Below are positions 13,782 through 18,997 of a stretch of 18,997 nucleotides of DNA, piece by piece. Both the position numbers and the translations under genes were made by a program. Source of the stretch: JBOHBN01 sp050698355 (lineage in GTDB: Bacteria > Actinomycetota > Actinomycetes > Streptosporangiales > WHST01); the NCBI GenBank assembly GCA_050698355.1, contig JBOHBN010000077.1:1-18997 (forward strand), given 5' to 3'. The notes below the pieces were generated by a model. That model was not told where the DNA came from. It did no database searches and saw only the letters and a list, made by a program, of their open reading frames with translations. Every line of letters starts with the position of its first letter. The stretch's first letter is position 1.

Positions 13782-14861
13782 ATGCTCGAGCCCTACACCA
13801 CCACAGTTGTTGGCGCGTACAGCGTCCCGCGCTGGTATGAGGTCCTGGAGAAGCAGGTCGAGGTCGGCGCGTTGAGCAAGGACGACATGGCAGACGCGCA
13901 GTGGCGCGCCGGCCAGGGAGCGATCGCCGACCAGGAGGCGGCCGGCATCGACGTTCTCAACGGCGGTGAGATGCACCGGCGTATGAACAACAGACACGCC
14001 CCGCCGAATGCCATGTTGAACTTCTTTTGGGTGCGGCTGCCCGGCTACAAGAAGGACCCGACCGCGGAGTACGGCCTCGAGACCCGGCCCATGCCGATCA
14101 CCCCGAAGGACGAGAAGGTCTTCCACCCGTCCGCGGTGGTGACCGACCGGATCACCTACGGCGACATGGGGCTGGTCGAGGAGTTCAATTTCGTCTCTAA
14201 GTACGCCAAGGATCCCGACTCGGTGAAGGTCACCGTGACCGGTCCGCATATGCTCGCCAAGGCCAGCCACGACGAGTACTACGGCGACCTGAACCAGATG
14301 ATGGATGACCTTGCCAAGGTCATCAATCAGAACCTCAAGGAGCTGGTCGCGGCCGGCTGCAAGCATGTCCAGATCGACGAGCCGCTGTTTATGGTAGGCG
14401 GATCGTCGCGGGAGGAGGTCGAGCACGGCATCGAGGCCGTCAATCAGGCCTTCGAGGGCGTCAACGCCACCAAGTGGCAGCACATCTGTCAGGGCAACTA
14501 CGCGGTCGGGGAGCATTATGACGGGCAGATCGGGCACCGGTACTTCGACGTGGAGGGGTACCGCGCCGACCTGATCGGACGGATCGACTGCGACATCATC
14601 ATGAACGAAGGCGACAAGACGCCTGAGTACCAAGGAAACCTGCGCAACCAGCAGCTGGCCATCGGCGTCGCCGACGTGCTCAGCCTGGACGTCGAGAAGC
14701 CGGAGCAGATCGTCGAGCGGGTCAAGACATGGGGGTCCTGGCTGCCTAAGGAACAGACCTTGCTCACCACCTCGTGCGGTTTGAATCACCTGCCGCGCGA
14801 GATCGCCCAGGGCAAGCTGACGGCCATCGCGGCCGGTCGTGACCTCCTGCGCCGTGGCTAG
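13782..14861 (+). CDS. Cobalamin-independent methionine synthase (MetE C-terminal domain)-like methyltransferase
   Basis: The protein is a single UROD/MetE-like barrel of 359 aa, about half of full MetE, as in the short MetE-related proteins of bacteria and archaea. Zinc ligands can be assigned: His234 and Cys236 in WQHICQGNY, Glu258 in YFDVEGY (24 residues after the His, as in E. coli MetE) and Cys332 in LTTSCGLNHL. The substrate-binding VQIDEPLF motif is present. It probably moves a methyl group to a thiol such as homocysteine, but without the N-terminal domain the methyl donor is unclear. ATG 13782 has GGAG 8 bp upstream. It stands alone, divergent from the toxin-antitoxin pair, and a hairpin follows at 14907. 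The longer upstream frame (from 13596) is not credible coding. Confidence 0.88.
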   Translation: MLEPYTTTVVGAYSVPRWYEVLEKQVEVGALSKDDMADAQWRAGQGAIADQEAAGIDVLNGGEMHRRMNNRHAPPNAMLNFFWVRLPGYKKDPTAEYGLETRPMPITPKDEKVFHPSAVVTDRITYGDMGLVEEFNFVSKYAKDPDSVKVTVTGPHMLAKASHDEYYGDLNQMMDDLAKVINQNLKELVAAGCKHVQIDEPLFMVGGSSREEVEHGIEAVNQAFEGVNATKWQHICQGNYAVGEHYDGQIGHRYFDVEGYRADLIGRIDCDIIMNEGDKTPEYQGNLRNQQLAIGVADVLSLDVEKPEQIVERVKTWGSWLPKEQTLLTTSCGLNHLPREIAQGKLTAIAAGRDLLRRG

Positions 14862-15182
14862 CGACCAAGACATCGCTAACGGGTAGAGGCTGAAGTGTCA
14901 CGTCGTCGCCCGGGGGAAAGCTCCGGGCGGCGGCTACCGTTGCTTATCGGGCTCTTCCACCGTCGCATCGTTGAAACTCCGCTGGCGCAGGCGCGCCAGA
15001 TCTTCCCGGGTCACTGCGTCCGTTTGTCGATCCGCCAATGAGACCAGATGATCTTGGTCCTCAGGCGTACGACAAGCCTTGGTCAACGGAGACGTTGTCG
15101 CCGTCAGTGGAACTGCTGGGATCGCCTCGCGGACCGTGACCGTCCGAGCAGGCGCCCCTGCTTGCGAGAGTGGCGGCAGGGC
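14862..15182. other. Intergenic stretch with a terminator-like hairpin
   Basis: No gene is supported here. A stem CGCCCGG (14907-14913) pairs with CCGGGCG (14923-14929) and could end the MetE-like transcript. The minus-strand open frame ending at 14934 mostly shadows the next GNAT gene; its tail (REDLARLRQRSFNDATVEE) looks protein-like but has no recognisable family or start. Confidence 0.4.
14907..14929 (+). terminator. Hairpin downstream of the MetE-like gene
   Basis: A 7-bp GC-rich stem (CGCCCGG/CCGGGCG) with a 9-nt loop lies 45 bp after the stop codon. There is no T-tract; position is the main support. Confidence 0.45.
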
Positions 15183-15773
15183 ATGTATGACAAGAGGATG
15201 CCGTCCGCCTACAGTACCCGTGCGCTCACTGCTGACACCTGGCCGGACTTCGCCGCGCTTGTGGAGGCGAACAATGGCGTCTGGGGCGGCTGCTGGTGCA
15301 TGGGTTTTCATCCCGAAGGTCTCGACAGGAGCAGCGCTTCCCAGAACCGCGAGGCTAAGCACGCACACGTGCGTCAAGGAACGATCCACCAGGTCCTCGT
15401 CTATGACGGCGAGGACTGTGTGGGCTGGTGCCAGTTCGGTTCTCCTGCAGAGCTTCCGACCATCAAGAACCTCAAGGCGTACAACAAGGAACTCGCCGAG
15501 CCACCCGACTGGCGGATTGGCTGTATCTTCGCGGGCAAGGGCCACCGACGCAGCGGGGTGGCGCGGGCAGCATTAGCCGCCGTTCTCGCTGCGATCAAGG
15601 AAGCTGGCGGGGGGCTCGTCGAGGCATATCCCGAACAGGTCGATGGCCGGGAACCCCAGCGAGGCGCCTACTTCCACACGGGCCCGGAGAACCTGTTCGA
15701 GGAATTCGGATTCGACCGCGACCGAAAGATTGCCAAGTGGCGCTGGGTGATGCGGCGACGCGTTCGGCCCTGA
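15183..15773 (+). CDS. GNAT family N-acetyltransferase
   Basis: The 196-aa protein is a GNAT acyltransferase that would move acetyl from acetyl-CoA to an amine. The acetyl-CoA loop is GKGHRRSGVARAAL, followed by the long helix LAAVLAAIKEAGGGLVEAYP. The N-terminal part carries the VEANNGVWGGCWCMGFHPEG motif with two close cysteines, seen in a subgroup of actinobacterial GNAT proteins, and the C-terminal FEEFGFDRDRKIAKWRWVMRR completes the fold. ATG 15183 has GGCAGG about 6 bp upstream; ATG 15198 is also in frame but its ribosome site is too close. The frame upstream to 15048 looks like chance. The substrate is unknown. It follows a 321-bp gap and is a single-gene unit. Confidence 0.9.
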   Translation: MYDKRMPSAYSTRALTADTWPDFAALVEANNGVWGGCWCMGFHPEGLDRSSASQNREAKHAHVRQGTIHQVLVYDGEDCVGWCQFGSPAELPTIKNLKAYNKELAEPPDWRIGCIFAGKGHRRSGVARAALAAVLAAIKEAGGGLVEAYPEQVDGREPQRGAYFHTGPENLFEEFGFDRDRKIAKWRWVMRRRVRP

Positions 15774-15837
15774 TCATCGCCAACGCCGCGCGACCCGCCC
15801 TCCTCCGTGTTGCACTAGCCAATCGATCATTGAGACG

Positions 15838-15888
15838 TCAGCCTTGGTAGAGCCAGACCCAGTTGCCGCTGGGATCTGCGACCGCGGG
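15838..15888 (-). pseudogene. C-terminal scrap of a VOC (glyoxalase-fold) protein
   Basis: On the minus strand about fifteen codons read VADPSGNWVWLYQG then TGA (stop at 15838). This is the terminal strand of many VOC/glyoxalase proteins (ADPDGNxxxLxQ). Nothing upstream on that strand continues the family; instead the DNA becomes the metallo-beta-lactamase-fold fragment on the other strand, so a rearrangement junction lies near 15885. The short length keeps confidence moderate. Confidence 0.45.
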
Positions 15889-16330
15889 GCAGTGGGGCCG
15901 CGCCGCCGTCCGCGGCACGGCACGCGACCAGGACCACATCCGCCGCGGCCAATGGGCGCATCGCGTGACCTGGGGAACTCAGCTAGGCGAGGTGGCGGCG
16001 TGGCGCGGGTTGCCGACCTGGACCCTGCCCGACGTACCCGACGTCCTGCTGATTGACCTGCCCGGACACAGCACCGCGCACGCAGGGATCGTCCTGCCGA
16101 CAACCGGCGGGTGGTTTCTGCATGCCGGAGACGCCTACTTCTACCATGCCCAACTGGGCGGTAGTGGCGGTGTGCCACCCGCTGTGCAGGCCTTCACCGA
16201 GAACACCGAGCAAGACAAGCAGGCGCGGATCCGGACACAGGACTTGCTCACCGAGCTCGCCCGTCACCCGGACATCACGCTCATCTGTGCGCACGATCCC
16301 GTCGAGCTGCCCTCGGTCCCTGACCGCTGA
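15863..16330 (+). pseudogene. N-terminally truncated metallo-beta-lactamase-fold hydrolase
   Basis: The frame encodes the second half of an MBL-fold hydrolase: RRGQWAHRVTW, then VLLIDLPGHSTAHAGIVLPT (a metal-binding His of motif 3), WFLHAGDAYFYHAQL (Asp of motif 4) and TLICAHDPVEL (last His). The first half, with the essential HxHxDH motif, is absent; upstream sequence turns into a VOC fragment on the opposite strand. The coding similarity begins around 15920, so the ATG-like start at 15863 is probably spurious. The remaining part lacks most zinc ligands and is unlikely to be active. Family members include quorum-quenching lactonases and other hydrolases; the original role is unknown. Confidence 0.7.
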
Positions 16331-16370
16331 CGGCCCCTGGCACTCCGTCCATGAGGAATCGCGCGGGTGG

Positions 16371-16961
16371 TTAACCGGATAAGCCGGTTGCGCACCACAT
16401 GATGTCGGCTGCGGGTCGGCGTTGTCGTGAAAGGGCGTCAGCGCCCGGTGCGGCTGCCGCGTGCGGGGTGACCCCGGCAGGTGCTCGACCGAACGCGGTC
16501 ATCGTGGTGACCTCCCAGTGGGCGGGCACGCCGAACTCGGCGGCGAGGCCTTCTCGGTCGAACGCGCGGAACTGCCGGGCTGATAGGCCCATCGCCTGGG
16601 CCTGCAGCGTCATGTGGGCCACCGCCTGGCCGAGGTCGTAGACGGAGAACTCCGAGTAGTCCCAGTCGGTGTCGGCCACGAAGCGATGCGAGACGTTGGC
16701 CGTCAGGATGCTCGCTGTTGGCGCCCAGGCCGCGGAGCTCTTTGCCAGGTAGCGCACCAGTCGTTGATGGGTCGGCTCGCCGCGTCGGGCGATGATGAAC
16801 GCCCACGGCTGGGAGTTACCCGCCGACGGCGCCCACCGGGCGGCCTCCAGCAGGGTCCGCACATCGTCCAGGCTGGCCTCGGCTGTGGTGTCGAAGACCA
16901 GCGGGCTCCACCTCGTGCGCAGCAATGGGTGTAGCCGCCCCTCGAACTTATCCTTCTCCAT
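16371..16961 (-). CDS. Nitroreductase family protein
   Basis: The protein is 196 aa and fits the FMN-binding nitroreductase fold. Features are an N-terminal RWSPLVFDT (the family's R-R/S-FD start), LLEAARWAPSAGNSQPWAFIIARRG (phosphate and isoalloxazine contacts), the DLGQAVAHMTLQAQAMGL helix, and a C-terminal EFGVPAHWEVTTMTAFGRAP. These are typical of enzymes that reduce nitro or quinone-like groups with NAD(P)H. The ATG at 16961 overlaps the stop of a 40-codon ORF (TGATG), so translation is probably coupled; an adjacent TTG at 16964 is possible. Its stop lies in a small hairpin (16373-16389) convergent with the MBL fragment. Substrate unknown. Confidence 0.9.
   Translation of the reverse strand: MEKDKFEGRLHPLLRTRWSPLVFDTTAEASLDDVRTLLEAARWAPSAGNSQPWAFIIARRGEPTHQRLVRYLAKSSAAWAPTASILTANVSHRFVADTDWDYSEFSVYDLGQAVAHMTLQAQAMGLSARQFRAFDREGLAAEFGVPAHWEVTTMTAFGRAPAGVTPHAAAAPGADALSRQRRPAADIMWCATGLSG
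16373..16389. terminator. Small hairpin between convergent genes
   Basis: AACCGG-ATAAG-CCGGTT forms a 6-bp stem with a 5-nt loop, spanning the nitroreductase stop codon and facing the MBL fragment end at 16330. It is a modest candidate for shared termination. Confidence 0.35.
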
Positions 16962-17083
16962 CAAGCCACCATGACTCGACGATGGCGACGAGGAGATTGG
17001 CTCGGCGGTCTTGGAACGCCTGAGCAGCTCACCGCGCCCACGAGGGCGGCGGCCAGCATGGCCGCAATCGCAATACGGTGCAT
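16961..17083 (-). CDS. Short lipoprotein-like ORF (40 aa), possibly the remnant of a larger lipoprotein
   Basis: A strong ribosome site (GAGGAGG, 7 bp) precedes ATG 17083. The first 20 residues are a clear lipoprotein signal, MHRIAIAAML then AAALVGAVSCSG, with Cys in a lipobox-like AVSC. The remaining residues (GVPRPPSQSPRRHRRVMVA) are short and basic. In the frame used by the nitroreductase the same DNA reads SKTAEPISSSPSSSHGG, a typical lipoprotein linker, so a 1-bp indel near 17020 may have broken a lipoprotein gene. As it stands the ORF ends TGATG on the nitroreductase start. Whether the peptide is made and exported is unknown. Confidence 0.5.
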   Translation of the reverse strand: MHRIAIAAMLAAALVGAVSCSGVPRPPSQSPRRHRRVMVA

Positions 17084-17104
17084 TCGGGATCCTCCTCGTC
17101 GGTG

Positions 17105-17144
17105 GTCAGTGCCTCATTGAGCTATGACTCGATGGGACACGGAC
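17105..17144. repeat. Imperfect palindrome related to the 7846-7891 palindrome
   Basis: The 40-bp segment starting GTCAGTGCCTCATTGAGCTA matches the other element at 29 of 40 positions when aligned from GTCAGTG, including an identical TTGAGCTAT core. It folds less well by itself. It overlaps the end of a 55-codon ORF (stop at 17114), just as the other copy contains the NUDIX stop. Confidence 0.55.
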
Positions 17145-17281
17145 AAGTTCGTAACTCCCTCGCTGATCGATACGTCGTCCACGGTGCCGTAGCCGGAGAA
17201 GTGCACGTCGACGGTGTCGGCCCCGGCAGGCGGCGCCGCCAGCACCGTGCCCTTGGCGGGCCGGGCTGGATGTTGCGTCAT
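17114..17281 (-). CDS. Small ORF (55 aa) coupled to the luciferase-like monooxygenase gene
   Basis: The ATG at 17281 overlaps the stop of the LLM gene (ATGA), and the frame reads MTQHPARPAKGTVLAAPPAG, then ADTVDVHFSGYGTVDDVSIS and NLSVSHRVIAQ before TGA. The composition is protein-like: alternating hydrophobic residues and a Gly-rich strand pattern resemble the end of a secreted beta-rich domain. I recognise no family with confidence. It may be a genuine small coupled gene, or the 3' end of a lost gene captured here by rearrangement. Its last ten codons lie in a palindromic repeat. Confidence 0.4.
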   Translation of the reverse strand: MTQHPARPAKGTVLAAPPAGADTVDVHFSGYGTVDDVSISEGVTNLSVSHRVIAQ

Positions 17282-18183
17282 TGTTTCTGCGCGTCGCTCG
17301 GCGGTGTTGCTGAGCGCACTTTCGGGAGGACTTCGGTGGCGAGTCGGTGTACCTGCTCGGTGTGGCGGTCTTCGTGGGGCATGAGGTTGAAGGTGTTGAA
17401 GCCGAGGTGGGTGTAGGAGATCAACCGGTCGGCGACGAGGTCGGGTGGTCCGGCGACGAGGTCGGGGTCTTCTGCACCGTCGGGTGGGGCGTCGTGGATG
17501 TGGACGGCGAGGTTGTAGGCGCAGGTGACCGCCTCGGGGCCCCGGCCGGCGTCAGTCGCTGCGGCCACAACTCGCTCGCGCATCCCGGGAGTCTGTGTTG
17601 GTGAGGCGAAGCCGAGCGAAGGGATCCACCCGTCGGCCAGTCGTCCGGTCACCGCCAGGGCGCGGGGTCCGTACGTGCCGAGCCAGATCGGTATATGCCG
17701 GTCAGGTTTGGGTTCGAGATCGGCGTGGTCGGTGTGGTAGATGCGACCGGAGAAGCTGAACCCCGGCTGGCTCCACAGTCCCCGGATGATCTGCACGGCC
17801 TCGCCCAGGCCGTCGACCTTGTCCCGGGCGCTGGGGGTACCCAGGCCGAATGCGCGGAACTCCTCGTCGGAGGAGCCGCCTCCCAGCCCAAGGATGAGCC
17901 TGCCGCCGCTGAGCGCATCCAGACTCGCGGCCATCTTCGCGACCATCGCAGGGGACCGGTAGGGCACGCCGAGCACCCGGGTCGCCACCCCGATCCGGGA
18001 GGTGGATGCGGCGACCCAGGTGAGCAGTGTCCAGGTCTCGAAACTGGAGCTGGTGCCGCATGGGTGATCGGAGGCGGAGACGAAGTCAAAGCCCAGCTGC
18101 TCGGCCTGCTGGGCCTGAGCGACGGGGTCGGCGCCCGGGGCCGCTAAGGTCGATAGCCCGACCCCGAACCCTATCGCGCTCAT
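17278..18183 (-). CDS. LLM class F420-dependent oxidoreductase (luciferase-like monooxygenase family)
   Basis: The 301-aa protein is a TIM-barrel enzyme of the bacterial luciferase superfamily, which in actinomycetes commonly uses coenzyme F420. Motifs include the N-terminal IGFGVGLSTLAAPGAD strand, QAEQLGFDFVSASDHP, SRIGVATRVLGVPYRSPAMVAKMAASLDALSGGRLILGLGGG (the phosphate-binding GGRLILGLGGG) and PIWLGTYGPRALAVTGRLADGWIPS. It probably oxidises or reduces a small organic substrate. ATG 18183 has GGGAGG 6 bp upstream and overlaps the preceding GNAT stop (ATGA). It is the second gene of the operon divergent from MarR, which may respond to the same substrate. FMN use instead of F420 cannot be ruled out. 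Confidence 0.92.
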   Translation of the reverse strand: MSAIGFGVGLSTLAAPGADPVAQAQQAEQLGFDFVSASDHPCGTSSSFETWTLLTWVAASTSRIGVATRVLGVPYRSPAMVAKMAASLDALSGGRLILGLGGGSSDEEFRAFGLGTPSARDKVDGLGEAVQIIRGLWSQPGFSFSGRIYHTDHADLEPKPDRHIPIWLGTYGPRALAVTGRLADGWIPSLGFASPTQTPGMRERVVAAATDAGRGPEAVTCAYNLAVHIHDAPPDGAEDPDLVAGPPDLVADRLISYTHLGFNTFNLMPHEDRHTEQVHRLATEVLPKVRSATPPSDAQKQ

Positions 18184-18710
18184 TGGTTGCCTCCCTGTTG
18201 GTTGATCCCGCGGGTCCGCGGGCGTGGCCTGGTGAGCTGGACGCTTCCGGCGGCAGCGCGCTGATCGGTTTCGATCGTGTAACCGGCGCGTTGGTAGAGC
18301 GCGATATTGCGGTCGCTAAAGCGCCCCGTCGACAGCACGAATCTCGTCACTCCTGGGGGTGCCTGGTTCTCGGCGTAGTCCAGCAGCCAGCGCCCGACGC
18401 CGTTGCCTGCCAGGTCGGGCGCGACCATCAACCGCCCGATCTCCCACGATGGCTCATCGGCGTGGGCCCGGACCGCCGCGACGAGCCGCCCGTTACGGCG
18501 CACGCACCAGACCCGCCAGGTCGCCGCCCAAGCGGCGAGGTCGGCGGCCGTCTCATGCAAGGCGGCGATCTGCAGGGTGTCGTTGGCGATGGCCTCCTGT
18601 ACCCAGCAGCATCGCTGTAGCACCAGCAACTCGGCCAGGTCGGCCTCTTGCACACGTGCAAGGACAAGACCATCGACGGGTGGTCGCTCACACTCGATTA
18701 TCTGTGACAT
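18180..18710 (-). CDS. GNAT family N-acetyltransferase
   Basis: The 176-aa protein is a GNAT acetyltransferase. It has the paired strand VRRNGRLVAAVRAHA, then WEIGRLMVAPDLAGNGVGRWLLDYAEN with the acetyl-CoA loop (GNGVGRW), and FVLSTGRFSDRNIALYQRAGYTI at the C-terminus. ATG 18710 sits inside TTGACATG and follows a good -35 (TTGACA, 18741-18746) and a weak -10 (CACGCT) by a few bases, suggesting a leaderless mRNA; longer frames up to 18851 would overlap the MarR coding region and are not credible. Its stop overlaps the LLM start, so the two enzymes are co-expressed. Such a pair suggests modification of one small molecule, but the substrate is unknown. Confidence 0.9.
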   Translation of the reverse strand: MSQIIECERPPVDGLVLARVQEADLAELLVLQRCCWVQEAIANDTLQIAALHETAADLAAWAATWRVWCVRRNGRLVAAVRAHADEPSWEIGRLMVAPDLAGNGVGRWLLDYAENQAPPGVTRFVLSTGRFSDRNIALYQRAGYTIETDQRAAAGSVQLTRPRPRTRGINQQGGNQ

Positions 18711-18745
18711 GTCAACGAGCGTGGCAGACTTTCGATGACGTGTCA
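18705..18745. promoter_or_regulatory. Two matching operator-like palindromes in the GNAT-MarR divergent promoter
   Basis: TGACATGTCA (18705-18714) and TGACGTGTCA (18736-18745) lie 31 bp apart start to start, about three helical turns, so a regulator could bind both on one face. The context is longer than the palindrome, as both are followed by ACGAG. The upstream copy overlaps the -35 (TTGACA) of the GNAT promoter on the minus strand; the other copy covers the GNAT start codon. The MarR protein encoded next door is the obvious candidate to bind here. Confidence 0.65.
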
Positions 18746-18768
18746 ACGAGGATGCTAGAGTTCTGGTT

Positions 18769-18997
18769 ATGGCTGTCGACTGGCTAAGCGAGGAGGAGGA
18801 GCATGCGTGGCGCGCCTTCCGAAGGCTGCTCACCGCACTGCCCGCGCGCACGGCTCGCGACCTCGCCGCGGACTCCGGCCTGTCGATGGCCGATTACGAG
18901 GTGCTGTCCACGCTGTCGGAGAAGCCCGACCGGCGGTGGGGATTGAAAGACCTCGCGGCCAAGATGGAATGGTCCCGCAGTCGCTTGTCACATCACA
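18769..18997 (+). CDS. MarR family transcriptional regulator (3' end outside window)
   Basis: Seventy-six codons are visible from ATG 18769. The sequence MAVDWLSEEEEHAWRAFRRL, then LPARTARDLAADSGLSMADYEVLSTLSEKPDRRWGLKDLAAKMEWSRSRLSHH, matches the first helices and the start of the winged-helix domain of MarR regulators (ADYEVLSTL, LKDLAAKM, SRSRLSHH recognition helix). The remaining winged-helix and dimerisation parts are beyond the window edge. There is no ribosome site; a -10-like TAGAGT (18756-18761) lies seven bases upstream, suggesting leaderless expression. It is divergent from the GNAT-LLM operon and probably represses both directions through the palindromes at 18705-18745. Effector unknown. 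Confidence 0.88.
   Translation, partial: MAVDWLSEEEEHAWRAFRRLLTALPARTARDLAADSGLSMADYEVLSTLSEKPDRRWGLKDLAAKMEWSRSRLSHH

Noticed and set aside
13470..14873. A 467-codon minus-strand frame opposite the MetE-like gene
   Set aside because: It is antisense to a gene with conserved zinc ligands and shows no family features of its own.
14934..15545. A 203-codon minus-strand frame
   Set aside because: Most of it is antisense to the GNAT gene at 15183-15773. Its tail looks somewhat protein-like but lacks a start, ribosome site and family.
1..18997. tRNA, rRNA and CRISPR array candidates
   Set aside because: No cloverleaf ending in CCA context, conserved rRNA core or regularly spaced direct repeat array was seen.

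Overview
The window is high-GC DNA with GTG and TTG starts, 4-bp stop/start overlaps and several probable leaderless promoters. It carries two F420-type oxidoreductase genes and an IS6110-like IS3 fragment. Together these point to an actinomycete chromosome; genus cannot be assigned from the sequence alone.

Region 1 (1-7296, minus strand) is a dipeptide/oligopeptide uptake operon. In transcription order it has an M20 metallopeptidase, a family-5 substrate-binding protein, two permeases (OppB/DppB- and OppC/DppC-like) and two ATPases (OppD- and OppF-like, the last running off the left edge). The peptidase probably cuts what the transporter imports. The binding protein has no lipobox and appears held to the membrane by a C-terminal helix. 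A 117-bp element with 11-bp terminal inverted repeats sits between the permease genes.

Region 2 (7297-10968) has a divergent NUDIX hydrolase, a convergent HSL-type esterase, a GNAT acetyltransferase broken by three frame changes, and a PPOX/F420 oxidoreductase-TetR pair behind a clear promoter with two operator-like palindromes. A 46-bp near-perfect palindrome separates NUDIX from the esterase and contains the NUDIX stop codon.

Region 3 (10969-16370) mixes debris and intact genes: the left end of an IS3/IS6110-like element, a two-helix membrane protein with a probable Trp-to-stop mutation, an SDR scrap, a DUF433/RHH-DUF5615 toxin-antitoxin pair, an intact MetE-like methyltransferase, an intact GNAT enzyme, and an N-terminally truncated metallo-beta-lactamase-fold gene joined to a VOC-protein tail.

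Region 4 (16371-18997) holds a nitroreductase, two very short ORFs (one a lipoprotein-like signal sequence), an F420-dependent luciferase-like monooxygenase and a GNAT enzyme, all on the minus strand and mostly coupled by overlapping stops and starts. They face a divergent MarR regulator, with two matching 10-bp palindromes in the shared promoter region.

I found no tRNA, rRNA, CRISPR array or clear new defence system. The most unusual items are two pairs of similar palindromic elements at gene ends, the membrane-anchored binding protein, and the chain of small coupled ORFs at 16961-17281.
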